NCBI GenBank assembly: GCA_947650365.1
Contig: CANTAL010000128.1
Coordinates: forward strand, 174,001-238,000
Origin: Chamaelirium japonicum
Taxonomy: Eukaryota > Streptophyta > Magnoliopsida > Liliales > Melanthiaceae
Reading direction: 5' to 3'
Length of the DNA: 64,000 bases
A program made the position numbers and the translations under genes. Of this stretch, positions 53,160-64,000 are shown piece after piece (position 1 is the stretch's first letter; every line of letters starts with the position of its first letter). The notes under the pieces were generated by a model. That model did no database searches. It saw nothing but the letters and a program-made list of their open reading frames with translations, and had not been told where the DNA came from.

Positions 53160-54320
53160 GATCCCTCACTCTGAATTTCTTAAAAATAGACCTCATAATA
53201 GTCTGGGATAGCTGACCTACGCTGTCGATCTGACCTCCTCGACTGGACTGGCTCCATTGGAGTATCTAAAACTGGTACAGCCTGAACTAGCAGTGGGTCA
53301 ACCTCAGCTACCGTCTCAGCAGGTGCTGGTATCGTATCTGCTATAATGTCTGGTTGAACAATTGGAAAAAATTGTACTGGCACAACACCTTCCGAAAAGT
53401 TCTCTCTGAAAAGAGTATCAAATGGTCGTTGGCTCCCACTAAATTCTGCATCCTCCAGAAATACAGTCCTATTGGTCTCCACTATCTCCAATGGTCTGGA
53501 AGGACAGTAGAACCGAAAACCCTTCGATCTCTCAGGATAGCTAATAAAGAAACATCGAACTGTGCGGAAATTAAGTTTCTTTATTTCTAGATTATAGAGC
53601 TTAGCCTCTGCCGCGGCAACCCCAAACATGCAAATGATGGAGGCTATGAGCCGAACCTTTCCATCTCTTGTAAGGGGTTTCTGGGGCAGCTTTGCAAGGC
53701 ACACGATTCAGAATATAAACCGCTGTCTTCAAAGCTTCTCCTCAAAACTTCTCTGGAAGAGAAGAGTGACTCATCATGCTACGAACAGTCTCCTGATAAG
53801 TCCTATTCTTCCTCTCTGCCACACCGTTCTGCTCAGGAGTACCAGGTATGGTATACTGGGAAACAATCCCCTGCTGCCTCAGATACTTAGAGAAAGGGCC
53901 ATGATTCACACCATCCTGGTTCATCCTTCCAAAATATTCTCCTCCACGATCTGAGCGAACTACCTTGATCTTCTTATCAAGTTGTTTCTCCACCTCCAAC
54001 TGATATGTCTGAAAGACTTCCAAAGCCTCTGACTTGTGGTGGAGAAGATACACATAAGTATATCTAGGGAAGTCGTTAATGAACGTGATGAAATAACTAT
54101 GACCACCACGAGCTTTAACTGGGAATGGACCATAAATGTCCGTGTAGATCAATTCTAAGAGCTCTGAAGCTCTAGTAGCCGTGAGTTTTCTCTGCTTAGT
54201 CATCTTCCCTCTGAGGCAGTCCACACAAGTACCAAAGTCTGAAAAAATCCAGACTAGGTAGAATCTCATCTTTCACCAAGGTCTCTACTCTCTTCTTAGA
54301 GATGTGGCCTAATCTCTTGT
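53160..54320 (-). pseudogene. Copia integrase and linker to RT, broken
   Basis: Minus-strand frame 54269-53742 has CLRGKMTKQ, LELIYTDIYGPF (first catalytic D), RSDRGGEY (second D) and PGTPEQNGVAERKNRT (E), the copia D-D-E integrase. The frame shifts near 53740, and the linker with YPERSKGFRFYCP and VFLEDAEF runs at 53704-53180. The gag-pre-integrase part lies just upstream of 54300 and is degraded. Confidence 0.9.
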
Positions 54321-54599
54321 GCTAAAGCACAATAGAATCCTCTGCTAGAAATAAACGATTTGACCGGATCGAAAGGTAGAAAACATCCTCTAACACCAGA
54401 ATGAGACCCTAGTCCAACACCACCAAGTAGTTGCAAACCGCCACCATACTCATTGAGTTATCATTACCGAGGAAAAACCTATCCTTCGGTCTCGGTCTTC
54501 TTCTGCTCTTGAGCCCATGCAAAGTGTGAGACACATGAACAAAAGTTCCTGAGTCAATCTACTAAAAAATTAACGGTATATCTACGGTATTGGACTCAC

Positions 54600-55330
54600 A
54601 ACAGACTAATGTCTGCTACAAAAATCTCGGTTTGAATGACTTCATTCCAAAATCACCAAAGCCAAGATTCTTATATCCCTTCTTCCCTCCATTCAGTCGT
54701 TTTTTTACTCAACGACGCACAGGGTGATAAGCCGATTGAGGTCCCATTAGGTCTCATAGGCATTAAAATTCACCTCAAAATGTCAAAAGACTTTGGGAGG
54801 GGAGATCACTACAATGAAAAAACAGAAGCTTCTTCTCAAGTTGAAGACCCTACTCTCTGATGCCTATGACCAGCTTCGATAGCTAGAGAGTATGCTCACG
54901 AACGTTGTCATTATCGTCATACTTCAGATTCATGATCTGAAGCATATTGTCATACAGCATGGACTTCTTGGTCTTTACGAATTGTCTCTTCAACAATGAC
55001 ATCAACTCTGCTGCAGTCTCAGTCCTGGCAATGCCACCTCGAAGCTCCTCACTAACTGTGGCCCTAATCATCATTAAAGAGAGACGGTTCATTTTCTCCC
55101 ACTTAACAAAGTGGGTCTATCGGGCCTCAGTAGAAGCATCTATAAGCTCTGCCAACTTTGGCTCTATAAGTACAAAATCATAATCCATACAACCAAGCAA
55201 GATCTCAATATTCATCTTCCAAGATGAATAATTAGAGCCATTCAGGGGCCCAATACCAGCTAGATTCTTCAAAATAGCTAACAAATCCATCTCTGAAAAG
55301 AGAATTACAAATTTAGTGATAGTTTGATAC
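54600..55330 (-). pseudogene. Copia gag fragment
   Basis: Minus-strand pieces such as TAAELMSLLKRQFVKTKKSM and MLQIMNLKYDDNDNVREH (55092-54883) fit the Gag (UBN2-type) domain of copia elements. A gag start with ATG near 55290 is plausible (minus MDLLAILKN-like). Frames are interrupted towards integrase. Confidence 0.65.
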
Positions 55331-57213
55331 TATTCACAAATATATGTTGACATGAATTAGGGGGTATAATTCAAATCAACCGAAGAGAACTTCATGTGCT
55401 AAGTTCTCTTCTAGGATAACTCCCTCACACCATCAAGACTCAGCTTTGGCCAGATCCCTTGATGTGCTTCAGTTTCCTAAGTCACGTATAGAAACGTGCA
55501 CAGACTTAGTCAGCTGTAATAGGGTTGAGTCGGACACTATCCAACACCTTTGGGCAGAAGGGTTATCCTATCTTCCCCAATCACAGGCTACTATTCTGCT
55601 CATTCTACTACACTCAGTAGTCTGAAACACCTTTGGGCAGAATCAAACCCAAGTACAATAGGATGCATAGTGACCCTAGTGGAAGCCCTCCAATCCGACT
55701 ACCCACAATCTCCATGAGTCGCCTACCTTTGGGCAAATCCGACTCATTTCGAAAGTGAGCATCAGACAGTCACTTGGTCTTCTCTAAACCCCATGGAAGA
55801 CCTAATATGTACAACCAATGCCAATTTCTATCCCTACAAGGTTCAATGGTAGTCATCAATGGTTTACTACATTTAATATGTATGTGCCTACTTGTAGGAA
55901 AGCATGAAACCTTTAATATCATCAGGGCACATATACAATTGCAGCATGACTATCTTACACATGTGATAACATCAATAATTTGAAATTGGCATAAAATGAT
56001 ATATTGGAACATTAAAATATTTACTATTTGTACCATATATGCAGCAAGTTGTAAAACAGTCCGAATCTGTAAAATCTGACCGTACCGATGTATCCGGAAC
56101 GGTCCAATTAGCTAAGATCCATATATGGATCAATCAAATCGGACCCCTATCAGGCCTAAAATCATAGAAACATAATTGACGGTTCAGATTAAGCCAAACA
56201 ATCAAATACATGATTCGGGCCTGGGCCTGGGTCTGCCTGAACCTGGGTTCGGGTCTGGGTCAGCAATGGGCTTGGCCCTGGTCCAGGTTCGGGCCTGAAC
56301 TTAGACTCGGGTCGGATCCAGAATGTGTCGGGTTTTGAAACCCAATTAAACCAAACCGGGCTTTATAAAATCGGGTTTAAACCCAATACAGTCATGTCGG
56401 GTCGGGTACAATGAAAGTCGGGTTCAAACTATTTTCGGGTTGGGTCCAGATTGACTTGGGTTTAGCCATCAAATGGCAAACGGGTCTGAACCACTAAAGC
56501 GGGTCTGGCTAAATCTTTAGTCGGGTCGGGTGTAACTTGGGTTTAAATCCAACCAAAATTAAAAACAAAAAACTGATGAACATTGTTCATCTTCCCCAAA
56601 ATATCGGACAAACCCTAACCCGCCGCCACCCTCCCCCACGCCCACACGCAGCTGCCGCCCACGCGAGCCGCCGGAGCCGCCCGCAGCCACTTGCGCCTGC
56701 CGCCGGAGCCGCCCGCAGCCTCTTGCGCGCACCGCCTGGAGCCGCTAGTGCGCACGCCGTCGCCGCCGACCTGCGCAGGCCTGCCGCCGGCTGCCGCTGC
56801 TGCGTGCCGGGCTTCGCCGCCGCTGCTGCTGCGCTCCGGAGCCCGCTGCCCCTGCTGCTATGTGCTTGGCAACCCGCAGCCGGTCAGAACCCCTGCCGAG
56901 CGCAGCCGTCGCTCAGAAGCACAGGCAGCTGTCGCTGCTGTTGCACGCCAGAGTCCGCCGCCGCTGCTGTCGTGCGCCACCCGACGCTCGGAGCCGCCGC
57001 CGAACGAGATCCGAAAAGGTTTTGGGTGGCTTGTGAGGGTTCTCATGGGGTTTACGATGGGACCAAGATCTCATGGCCATGGCCTGTCGGAATCGATTCA
57101 AAAACGAGAACAAAAGCACTGACGAGATTATATCTCGACGGAAACGATAGAACACTCAAGGAATCGTCATCCGAGAACAACGAACAAGATCTAAACCTTT
57201 CTCTGATACCAAT
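55331..57213 (-). other. Long leader of the copia element, with GC-rich insert
   Basis: About 1.9 kb between the 5' LTR/PBS and gag, unusually long. 55400-55750 has repeated TTTGGGCAGA words. 56200-56540 is rich in GGGTTCGGG/GGGTCGGG words and could be an hAT-like MITE. 56600-57000 is very GC-rich, with CGCCGCC/GCAGCC repeats open on both strands (Ala/Pro/Arg-rich, not annotated). Near 57020-57160 the sequence looks host-derived, but I cannot identify it. Confidence 0.45.
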
Positions 57214-57640
57214 TGTTGGGTTTTTCTACATGAGAACAACCCCGATCGACAGACCGAGATCGTCGTCTTGGATGAAGAACATACCTTCGTGTGACGAGAT
57301 AGATCGTTCGCAATACCGGGTGAAGATCTTCCACACGCTGCCGTCTCCCGCGGATTCGATGGGTCCTCCTGAATCCCTCTGGATTCACAATGGCGGCTTT
57401 GAAGACGTGCGTATGGGGACTTCACCCCTGCACATCTATTTATAATAGATGTGCCCAACCGGTAGATGCAACCCATCAGGGCATCCACCGGTTATTGGGT
57501 GCACATGAGAATGAGGCTAGGTTCACCACCAACCCTGTCAAGCCTCTTGGTTGAGTTGCCCGGTCTGACCAGGACCGCGACAACCAACCTGGTCCACCTA
57601 GTTCAGTAACTCTCCCGTAAAGGGCCATCAAAAACCAACA
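57214..57640 (-). repeat. 5' LTR of the copia element
   Basis: 427 bp, TGTTGG..CCAACA, with the PBS complement CTGATACCAAT immediately outside at 57203-57213. Confidence 0.92.
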
Positions 57641-57950
57641 ACCATGGCTATATCAACATTCATTCACATGCACCTTATTGGTCTACCTCATCATGGAGAT
57701 GGGACTTCGGTACCGAAGTGTCATTCCGATTGGCTCGGGGCTGCATGGTGAAACACGGGGGGGGGGGGGGGGGGGGGAGCGTCCGGGGATTCACGACCAC
57801 CATTGGGAGGGTCTTCCATCGCCGATCCTCTGTCCACCTGCATGTCTGGGGAGTAGCTTGAATCCCGTTCGTTTGATCGCCCTCTAGTAATCGGATGACT
57901 GACAATCCCTGGCCTCACAAGTCCTGCCACCTCATTAATTCTAACACAAG
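57641..57950. other. Resumed LINE leader and 21-G run
   Basis: ACCATGGCTATATCAAC continues the LINE leader cut at 50319 and matches copy 1 (39546). Further on there is a 21-G run at 57757-57777 and then unassigned sequence up to the satellite. Confidence 0.5.
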
Positions 57951-60900
57951 ACTCCTTATAATTGGGGAGCTAAAATTGCTCCATATTTTCTTAGGACCCC
58001 TACTTGACAACATAAATAAATTAAATATAAATCAATCATTCTTCCTAACATACCCTCCAAGAGCCTCACCATATGCCTCCCTATTTTTGGGATCACTTCT
58101 AGACTCACTTTATTTAAGAAGCCAAAATTGCTCCATATTTTTTTATAACCCCCATCCGACAACCATAAGTAAATTATATACAAATCAAACACATCTTCCT
58201 AAAACACCCTCCAAGTGTCTCGCTATGTGCCTCCTTATTTTTGGTATTTCTACATTTCTTTCTATATTTGGGGAGCCAAAATCGATCCCTATTTTCTTAG
58301 GACCCCCACCTAACAACCATAAGTAAATTATACACAAATCCAACACTACTTCCTAAAATACCATCCAAAAGGCTCCCTATTTTTTGGATTGCTAGTAGAC
58401 TCTATATTTGGTGAGCCAAAATCGTTCCTTATTTTTTCAGTACCCACACTCGATAAACTTAAGTAAATTATATACAAATCAATCACTATACCTAAAAACA
58501 ACCTCCAAGTGTCTCACCATGTGCCTTCTTATTTTTTGGATCACAACCAGATTCTTTATATTTGGAGAGCCAAAATCGTTCCTTATTTTCTCAAGACCCC
58601 TACCCGATAGCAAAAATAAATTATATAAAAATCGATTGCTTCTTCCAAAAATATCCTCCAAGTGTTGCTATGTTCCTCCCTATTTTTTGGATCGCTACCT
58701 GACTCTATATATTTGAGGTACCAAAATTACTCCATATTTTTTTAGGACACTTACCCAACAACCATAAGTTAATTATATACTAATCAAGTACTCCACCCCA
58801 AAACACCCGCTAAGAGCCTCGCAATGTGCCTTCATATTTTTAGAACCGCTACCATATTTTCTACATTTGGAAAGCCAAAATCACTTCGTATTTTCTTAGG
58901 ACCCCCACCCGTAAGTAAATTATATACAAATCAAGCACTCCTACTCAAAACAGTTATCAAGAGCCTTGCCATGTACCTCCTAAATTTTAGGTTTACTACC
59001 ATACTCCATATAAATTATAGACAATCGAACATTCCTCCCAAAAACACCCTCTAAGAGCCTCGCCATTGCCTCCCAAAAACACTCTAAAATCATAAGTAAA
59101 TTATATATAAATAAAGCACTCCTCCCTAAAACACCCTCTAAGAGCCTCACAATATGCCTTTCTATTTTTGGGATTACTATTAGACTTTGTATATTTAGGG
59201 AGCCAAAACCGTTCCATATTTTTTTTGAACCCCCACCCGACAACCTTAAGTAAATTATATACAATTGAGCACTCCTTCCTAAAACACCTTTTAAGGGCCT
59301 CATGCTATCTATTTTAGGGATTGCTACTAGACTCCCTATATTTAGGGAGCCAAAACCGCTCCATAATTTTTTTGAACCCCCACCCGACAACCTTAAGTAG
59401 ATTATATACAATCGAGTATTCCTCCCTAAAACACCCTCTACGAGCCTTGCCATTGCCTCCCAAAAACACCATAAAATCATAAGTAAATTATATATAAATT
59501 AAGCACACCTCCCTAAAATACTCTCTAAGAGCCTCGCAATATGCCTTTCTATTTTTGGGATTGCTACTAGATTTCCTATATTTAGGGAGCCAAAACTGCT
59601 TCATATTTTTTTTGAACCCCCACCCGGATAACCTTAAGAAAATTATATACAATCGAGCACTCCTCCTTAAAACACTCTCTAAGAGCCTCGCAATATGCTC
59701 TCTATTTTTGGGATTGCTACTAGACTCCCTATATTTAGGGAGCCAAAATCGCTCTATATTTTTTTTGAACCCCCACTCGACAACCTTAAATAAATTATAT
59801 ACAATCGAGCACTCCTCCCTAAAACACCTTCTAAGAGCCTTGCAATATACGCTCTATTTTTCGGATTGCTACTAGCCTCCCTATATTTAGGGAGGCAAAA
59901 CTGCTCCATACTTTTTTTGAACCCCCACCCGACAACCTTAAGTAAATTATATACAATCGATCATTCTTCTCAAAAATACCATAAATAAAGCACTCCTCCC
60001 TAAAACACCTTCTAAAAGCCTCGCAATATGCCTCTCTATTTTTTAGATTGCTACTAGACTCTCTATATTTAGGAAGTCAAAACCATCATATTTTTTTTAT
60101 ACCCTCACCTGATAACCTTAAGTAAATTATATACAATCGAGTACTCCTTCCTAAAACACCCTCTAAGAGACTCGCAATATGCTCTTTATTTTTGGGATTG
60201 CTACTAGACTCCCTAAATTTAGGGAGCCAAAACCGCTCTATATTTAGGGAGCTAAAACCGCTCTATATTTTTTTTGAACCCCCATCCGACAACCTTAAGT
60301 AAATTATATACAATCGAGCATTGCTCCGAAAAACACCCTCTAAGAGCCTCGCCATTGCCTCCTTATTTTTGGGATCGCTATTAGACTCTGTATATTTGGG
60401 GAGCCAAAATTGCTCCCAATTTATCAAGGCTCCCACCTGATAATCATAACTAAATTATATACAAATCGAGCACTCCTTCCATAAACATCCTCCAAGAGTC
60501 TCGTCATGTGATCCCTTACTTTTTTAGAACCCCCACCCCATAATCAAAAGTAAATTATATACAAATCAAGCACTCCACCTCAAAATCTACTATAAAGAGG
60601 CTCGAAATATGCCAACCTATTTTAATATCGCTACTAGACTCCTTATATATGGGGAACGAAAATCATTTCCTATATTTTTAGGGTACTCATATAACAACCA
60701 TAAGTAAATTATATATAAATCGAGCACACCTTCCCAAAATTATCTTCAAGATCCTCACCACGTGTCTCTCTACTTTTAGGATCATTACCAGACTCTTGAT
60801 TTCTATTTTTTCAGGACCCCCACCCAATAACCGTTGGTAAAATAATTTACAAATCGAGCAGTCATTCCTAAAACACCCTCCAAGAGCCTCGTAATGTGCC

Positions 60901-63900
60901 TCTATATTTTTAGGATAGCTACCAAACTCCCTATATTTGAAGTGCCAAAATGGTTCCCTAATTTCTTAGGATCTCTACCCGTCAATCATAAGTAAATTAT
61001 ACACAAATCAAACATCCATCCCAAAACATCCTCCAAGGGACTTGCAATATGCTTTCCTATTTTTAAGATCGCTACCAGACTTTCTACAATTGGGGTGCCA
61101 AAACAGTGCCCTATATTCTCAGGACCACCACTTGACAATTTAAAATAAATTATATATAAATCAAGCACTCCTCTCCTAAAAACCCTTCAAAAGCCTCATC
61201 ATATGCCTCCCTATTTTGGGATTTCTACCAAACTCCTTTTATTTAGGGAGAAAAAATCGCTCCCTAATTTCTTAGAACCCCTACCCGATAAGTATAAGTA
61301 AATTATATACAAATTATGCACTCCTCCCCAAAATACCCACTAGGAACCTCACTAAGTGCTTCCCTATATTTGGGGAGCCCAAATCGCTCCATAAAACCAC
61401 TTCCATATTTTTTTTGAACCCCACCCGATAACCTTAAGAAATTATATACAATTGAGCATTCCTCCTAAAAACACCCTCTAAGAGCCTTGCCATTGGCTCC
61501 ATAAAAAACACTAAAATCATAAGTAAATTATATATAAATTAAGAAGTCCTCCCTAAAAAACCCTCTAAGAGCCTCGCAATATTCCTCTCTATTTTTGGGA
61601 TTGTTACTAGACTCCTTATATTTAGGAAGCCAAAACCGCTCCATATTTTTTTTGAACCCCCACCTGATAGTCTTAAGTAAATTATACATGATCGAGCACT
61701 CTCCCTAAAATACCCTCTAACAACCTCGGAATATGCTATTTATTTTTGGGATTGCTACTAGACTCCCTATATTTAGGGAGCTAAAATTGCTCCATATTTT
61801 TTTTGAACCCCCCACCTGACAACCGTAAGTAAATTATTTACAATCGAGCATTCCTCCTAAAAACACCCTCTAAGAGCCTCGCCATTGCCTCTTAAAAACA
61901 CCCTATAATGATAATTAAATTATATATAAATTAAGCACTTTTTCCTAAAACACCCTCTAAGAGCCTCGTAATATACCTCTATATTTTTGGGATTACTACT
62001 AGACTCCCTATATTTAGGGAGCCAAAACTGCTCCATATTTTTTTTGAACCCCCACCCGACAACCTTAAGTAAATTATATACAATTGAGCACTCTTTCCTA
62101 AAACATCCTCTAAGAGCCTTGTAATATGCTCTCTATTTTTCGAATTGCTACAAGACTCCCTATATTTAGGGAGCCAAAACCACTCTATATTTTTTTTGAA
62201 TTCCCACTCGATAACCTTAAGTAAATTATATACAATCGAGCATTCCTCCCAAAAACACCCTCTAAAAGCCTCGTCATTGCCTCCTTTTTTTTTATGATTG
62301 CTACTAGACTCCTTAGATTTGGGGAGCGAAAATCGCTCCCTATTTCTCAAGGTTCCCACCCAATAATTATAACTAAATTATATATAAATCGAGCACTCCT
62401 TCCATAAACACCCTCTAAGAGTCTCGTTATGTAAAATCGTACTTTCTTAGGACCCCCCACCCGATAATCAAAAATAAATTATATACAAATAAAGCACTCC
62501 TTCTCAAAATACACTATAAATAGGCTCGCTATATGCCAACCTATTTTAATGTCGTTACCAGACTCCTTATAATTCGGAAACAAAAATCACTTCCTATATT
62601 TTTAGGACACTAACACGATAACCATAAGTAAATTATATACAAATTGACCACTCTATCCTAAAATAACCTTCAAGATCCTCACCACATGTCTCTCTACTTT
62701 TGGTATCGTTACCAGACTCCTTACATTTGGGTTACCAAAATCGATCTCTATTTTTTTAGGACCCCTACCCAACAACTGTAAGTAAAATAATTTATAAATC
62801 GAGCTGTCATCCCTAAAACACCCTCTAAGAACCTCGTAATGTGCCTCTATATTTTTAGAAAAGCTAGCAGACTCCCTATATTTGGAGTGCCAAAATGGTT
62901 CCCTATTTTCTTAGGATCTTTACCCATCTATCATAAGTAAATTATACACAAATCAAACATCCTCCCCAAAACATCCTCCAAGAGACATGTAATGTGCTTT
63001 TCCATTTTTAAGATCGCTGCTAGACTTTCTATAATTAGCGCGCCAAAACCTCTTCCTAATTTCTCAGGATCCCAACCTAACAATCTAAAATAAATTATAT
63101 ATCAATCGAGAACTCCACTCCTAAACAACCTTAAAAAGCTTTATCATACGCCTCCCTATTTTTGGATTTCTATTAAACTCCTTATATTTGGGGAGCCAAA
63201 ATCACTGCCAAATTTCTCAGGACTCCCTCCCAATAAGTATAAGTAAATTATATACAAATTATACACTCTTCCCTAAAACATCCATCAAGATCCTCACTAA
63301 GTGCTTCCCTAAATTTGGGGAGCCAAAATCCCACCCTAAAACCGCTTTTATATATTTTTTTGAACCCCCACCCGACAACCTTAAGTAAATTATATACAAT
63401 CGAGCATTCCTCCCAAAAATACCCTCTAAGATCCTCTCCATTGCCTCCCAAAAACACCCTAAAACCATAAGTAAATTATATATAAATCAATCACTCCTCT
63501 CTAAAGCACCATCTACGAGCCTCGCAATATTTCTCTCTATTTTTGGTACTACTTTCCCTATATTTAGGGAGCCAAAACCGCTCTATATTTTTTTTGAACC
63601 CCCACCCGACAACCTTAAGTAAATTATATACAATTGAGCACCCCTCTCTAAAACACCCTCTAAGAGCCGCACAATATGCTCTCTATTTTTGGGATTGCTA
63701 CTAGACTCCCTATATTTAGGGAGCCAAAACCGCTCTATATTTAGGGAGCTAAAACCGCTCTATATTTTTTTTGAACCCCCATCCGACAACCTTAAGTAAA
63801 TTATATACAATCGAGCATTGCTCCGAAAAACACCCTCTAAGAGCCTCGCCATTGCCTCCTTATTTTTGGGATCGCTATTAGACTCTGTATATTTGGGGAG

Positions 63901-64000
63901 CCAAAATTGCTCCCAATTTATCAAGGCTCCCACCTGATAATCATAACTAAATTATATACAAATCGAGCACTCCTTCCATAAACATCCTCCAAGAGTCTCG
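57950..64000 (+). repeat. AT-rich ~155-180-bp satellite array, running off the window
   Basis: About 35-38 diverged units. Core words are CTCCCTATATTTAGGGAGCC, AAAACCGCTC, GAACCCCCACCCGACAACC, TTAAGTAAATTATATAC, AATCGAGCACTCCTCC and ACACCCTCTAAGAGCCTCGC. Spacing of AGAGCCT..CAATAT words (59527, 59683, 59836) is ~155 bp; other units are longer. ORFs (such as 58980-59480 minus) are repeats of the unit read in frame. There is no right border in the window. Confidence 0.92.
60176..60520 (+). repeat. Higher-order block in the satellite, matched at 63673-64000
   Basis: The block with the doubled CTCTATATTTAGGGAGC tract and GAGCATTGCTCCG (60316) recurs at an offset of about 3,497 bp (GAGCATTG at 63813), nearly identical to the window end. 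Another block, 60830-61020, recurs at about 62770-62970 (offset ~1,950). Confidence 0.85.

Larger units (their letters stand above)
50315..57645 (-). mobile_element. Ty1/copia LTR retrotransposon, minus strand, decayed
   Basis: LTRs of 427 bp at 50320-50746 and 57214-57640 are flanked by a perfect ACCAT duplication (50315-50319, 57641-57645). Read on minus, the PBS ATTGGTATCAGAG follows the 5' LTR (57214) and the PPT CCAAGTGGGAGAT precedes the 3' LTR (50746). Minus-strand order is gag, integrase, RT, RNase H, the copia order. The LTRs differ at 10 of 427 positions by eye (2.3%), so it is older than the Tat element. The coding region is broken by stops and frameshifts. Confidence 0.93.

Noticed and set aside
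56537-57445. 302-codon plus-strand ORF
   Set aside because: It crosses the copia leader and runs into the LTR, with Ala/Arg-rich low-complexity content and no domain.
57757-57777. G-runs (also 34511, 40521, 47225) as regulatory quadruplexes
   Set aside because: Single homopolymer runs without spaced G-tracts; more likely slippage or assembly noise.
58980-59480. 166-codon minus-strand ORF with GSKKLWSGFGSLNIGS repeats
   Set aside because: It is the AT-rich satellite unit translated in frame.
1-64000. CRISPR arrays, operons or bacterial-type systems
   Set aside because: The repeats are satellites and minisatellites without spacer structure, and everything coding is plant transposon or plant gene material.

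Overview
This is a stretch of an angiosperm nuclear genome made almost entirely of transposable elements and satellite DNA. Evidence for a plant: a Cassandra-type TRIM carrying 5S rRNA-like sequence, a Tat-lineage Ty3/gypsy element with a second RNase H, a Ty1/copia element with plant-type PBS and PPT, plant LINE fragments, Tourist-like and hAT-like MITEs, and copies of a LURP-one-related (LOR) gene. I cannot tell monocot from eudicot, nor name the species. No intact housekeeping gene is visible.

Layout. 0.2-2.4 kb: a decayed LINE split by a Cassandra multimer (three LTRs, two internal domains). 3.2-7.1 kb: LTR-like and MITE-like remnants and one weak 70-codon candidate ORF. 7.1-13.3 kb: a composite repeat (segment A, a ~170-bp tandem repeat, a linker, segment B), present twice in direct order, with a Tourist-like MITE and a short non-autonomous LTR element inside the first copy. 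13.3-35.9 kb: one satellite unit of the second copy is split by an old LTR sequence (probably a solo LTR). That LTR is in turn split by a young 17.6-kb Tat-type retrotransposon (TSD TAGAC, LTRs about 99.6% identical) and by an hAT-like MITE. 35.9-36.8 kb: the satellite and segment B resume.

37.0-50.3 kb: a LINE RNase H relic; a LOR gene copy with a LINE 5' fragment behind it; a 6.1-kb LTR element with a decayed gag and no pol (TSD GTATC); then a second, 3'-only LOR copy followed by a longer version of the same LINE. 50.3-57.6 kb: a decayed Ty1/copia element on the minus strand (TSD ACCAT), inserted in the 5' part of that LINE; the first LOR/LINE copy keeps the empty site. 57.9-64.0 kb: an AT-rich ~155-180-bp satellite array with higher-order duplications, running off the window.

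The most interesting object is the Tat element. Besides a Gag-Pro-Pol frame (one in-frame stop), it carries between pol and the 3' LTR an oppositely oriented gene for a plant mobile domain (PMD) protein. That gene has a readable 85-nt GT-AG intron, an upstream 3' splice site and promoter/leader-like sequence next to the 3' LTR. It is transcribed towards pol, so the two transcripts would converge.
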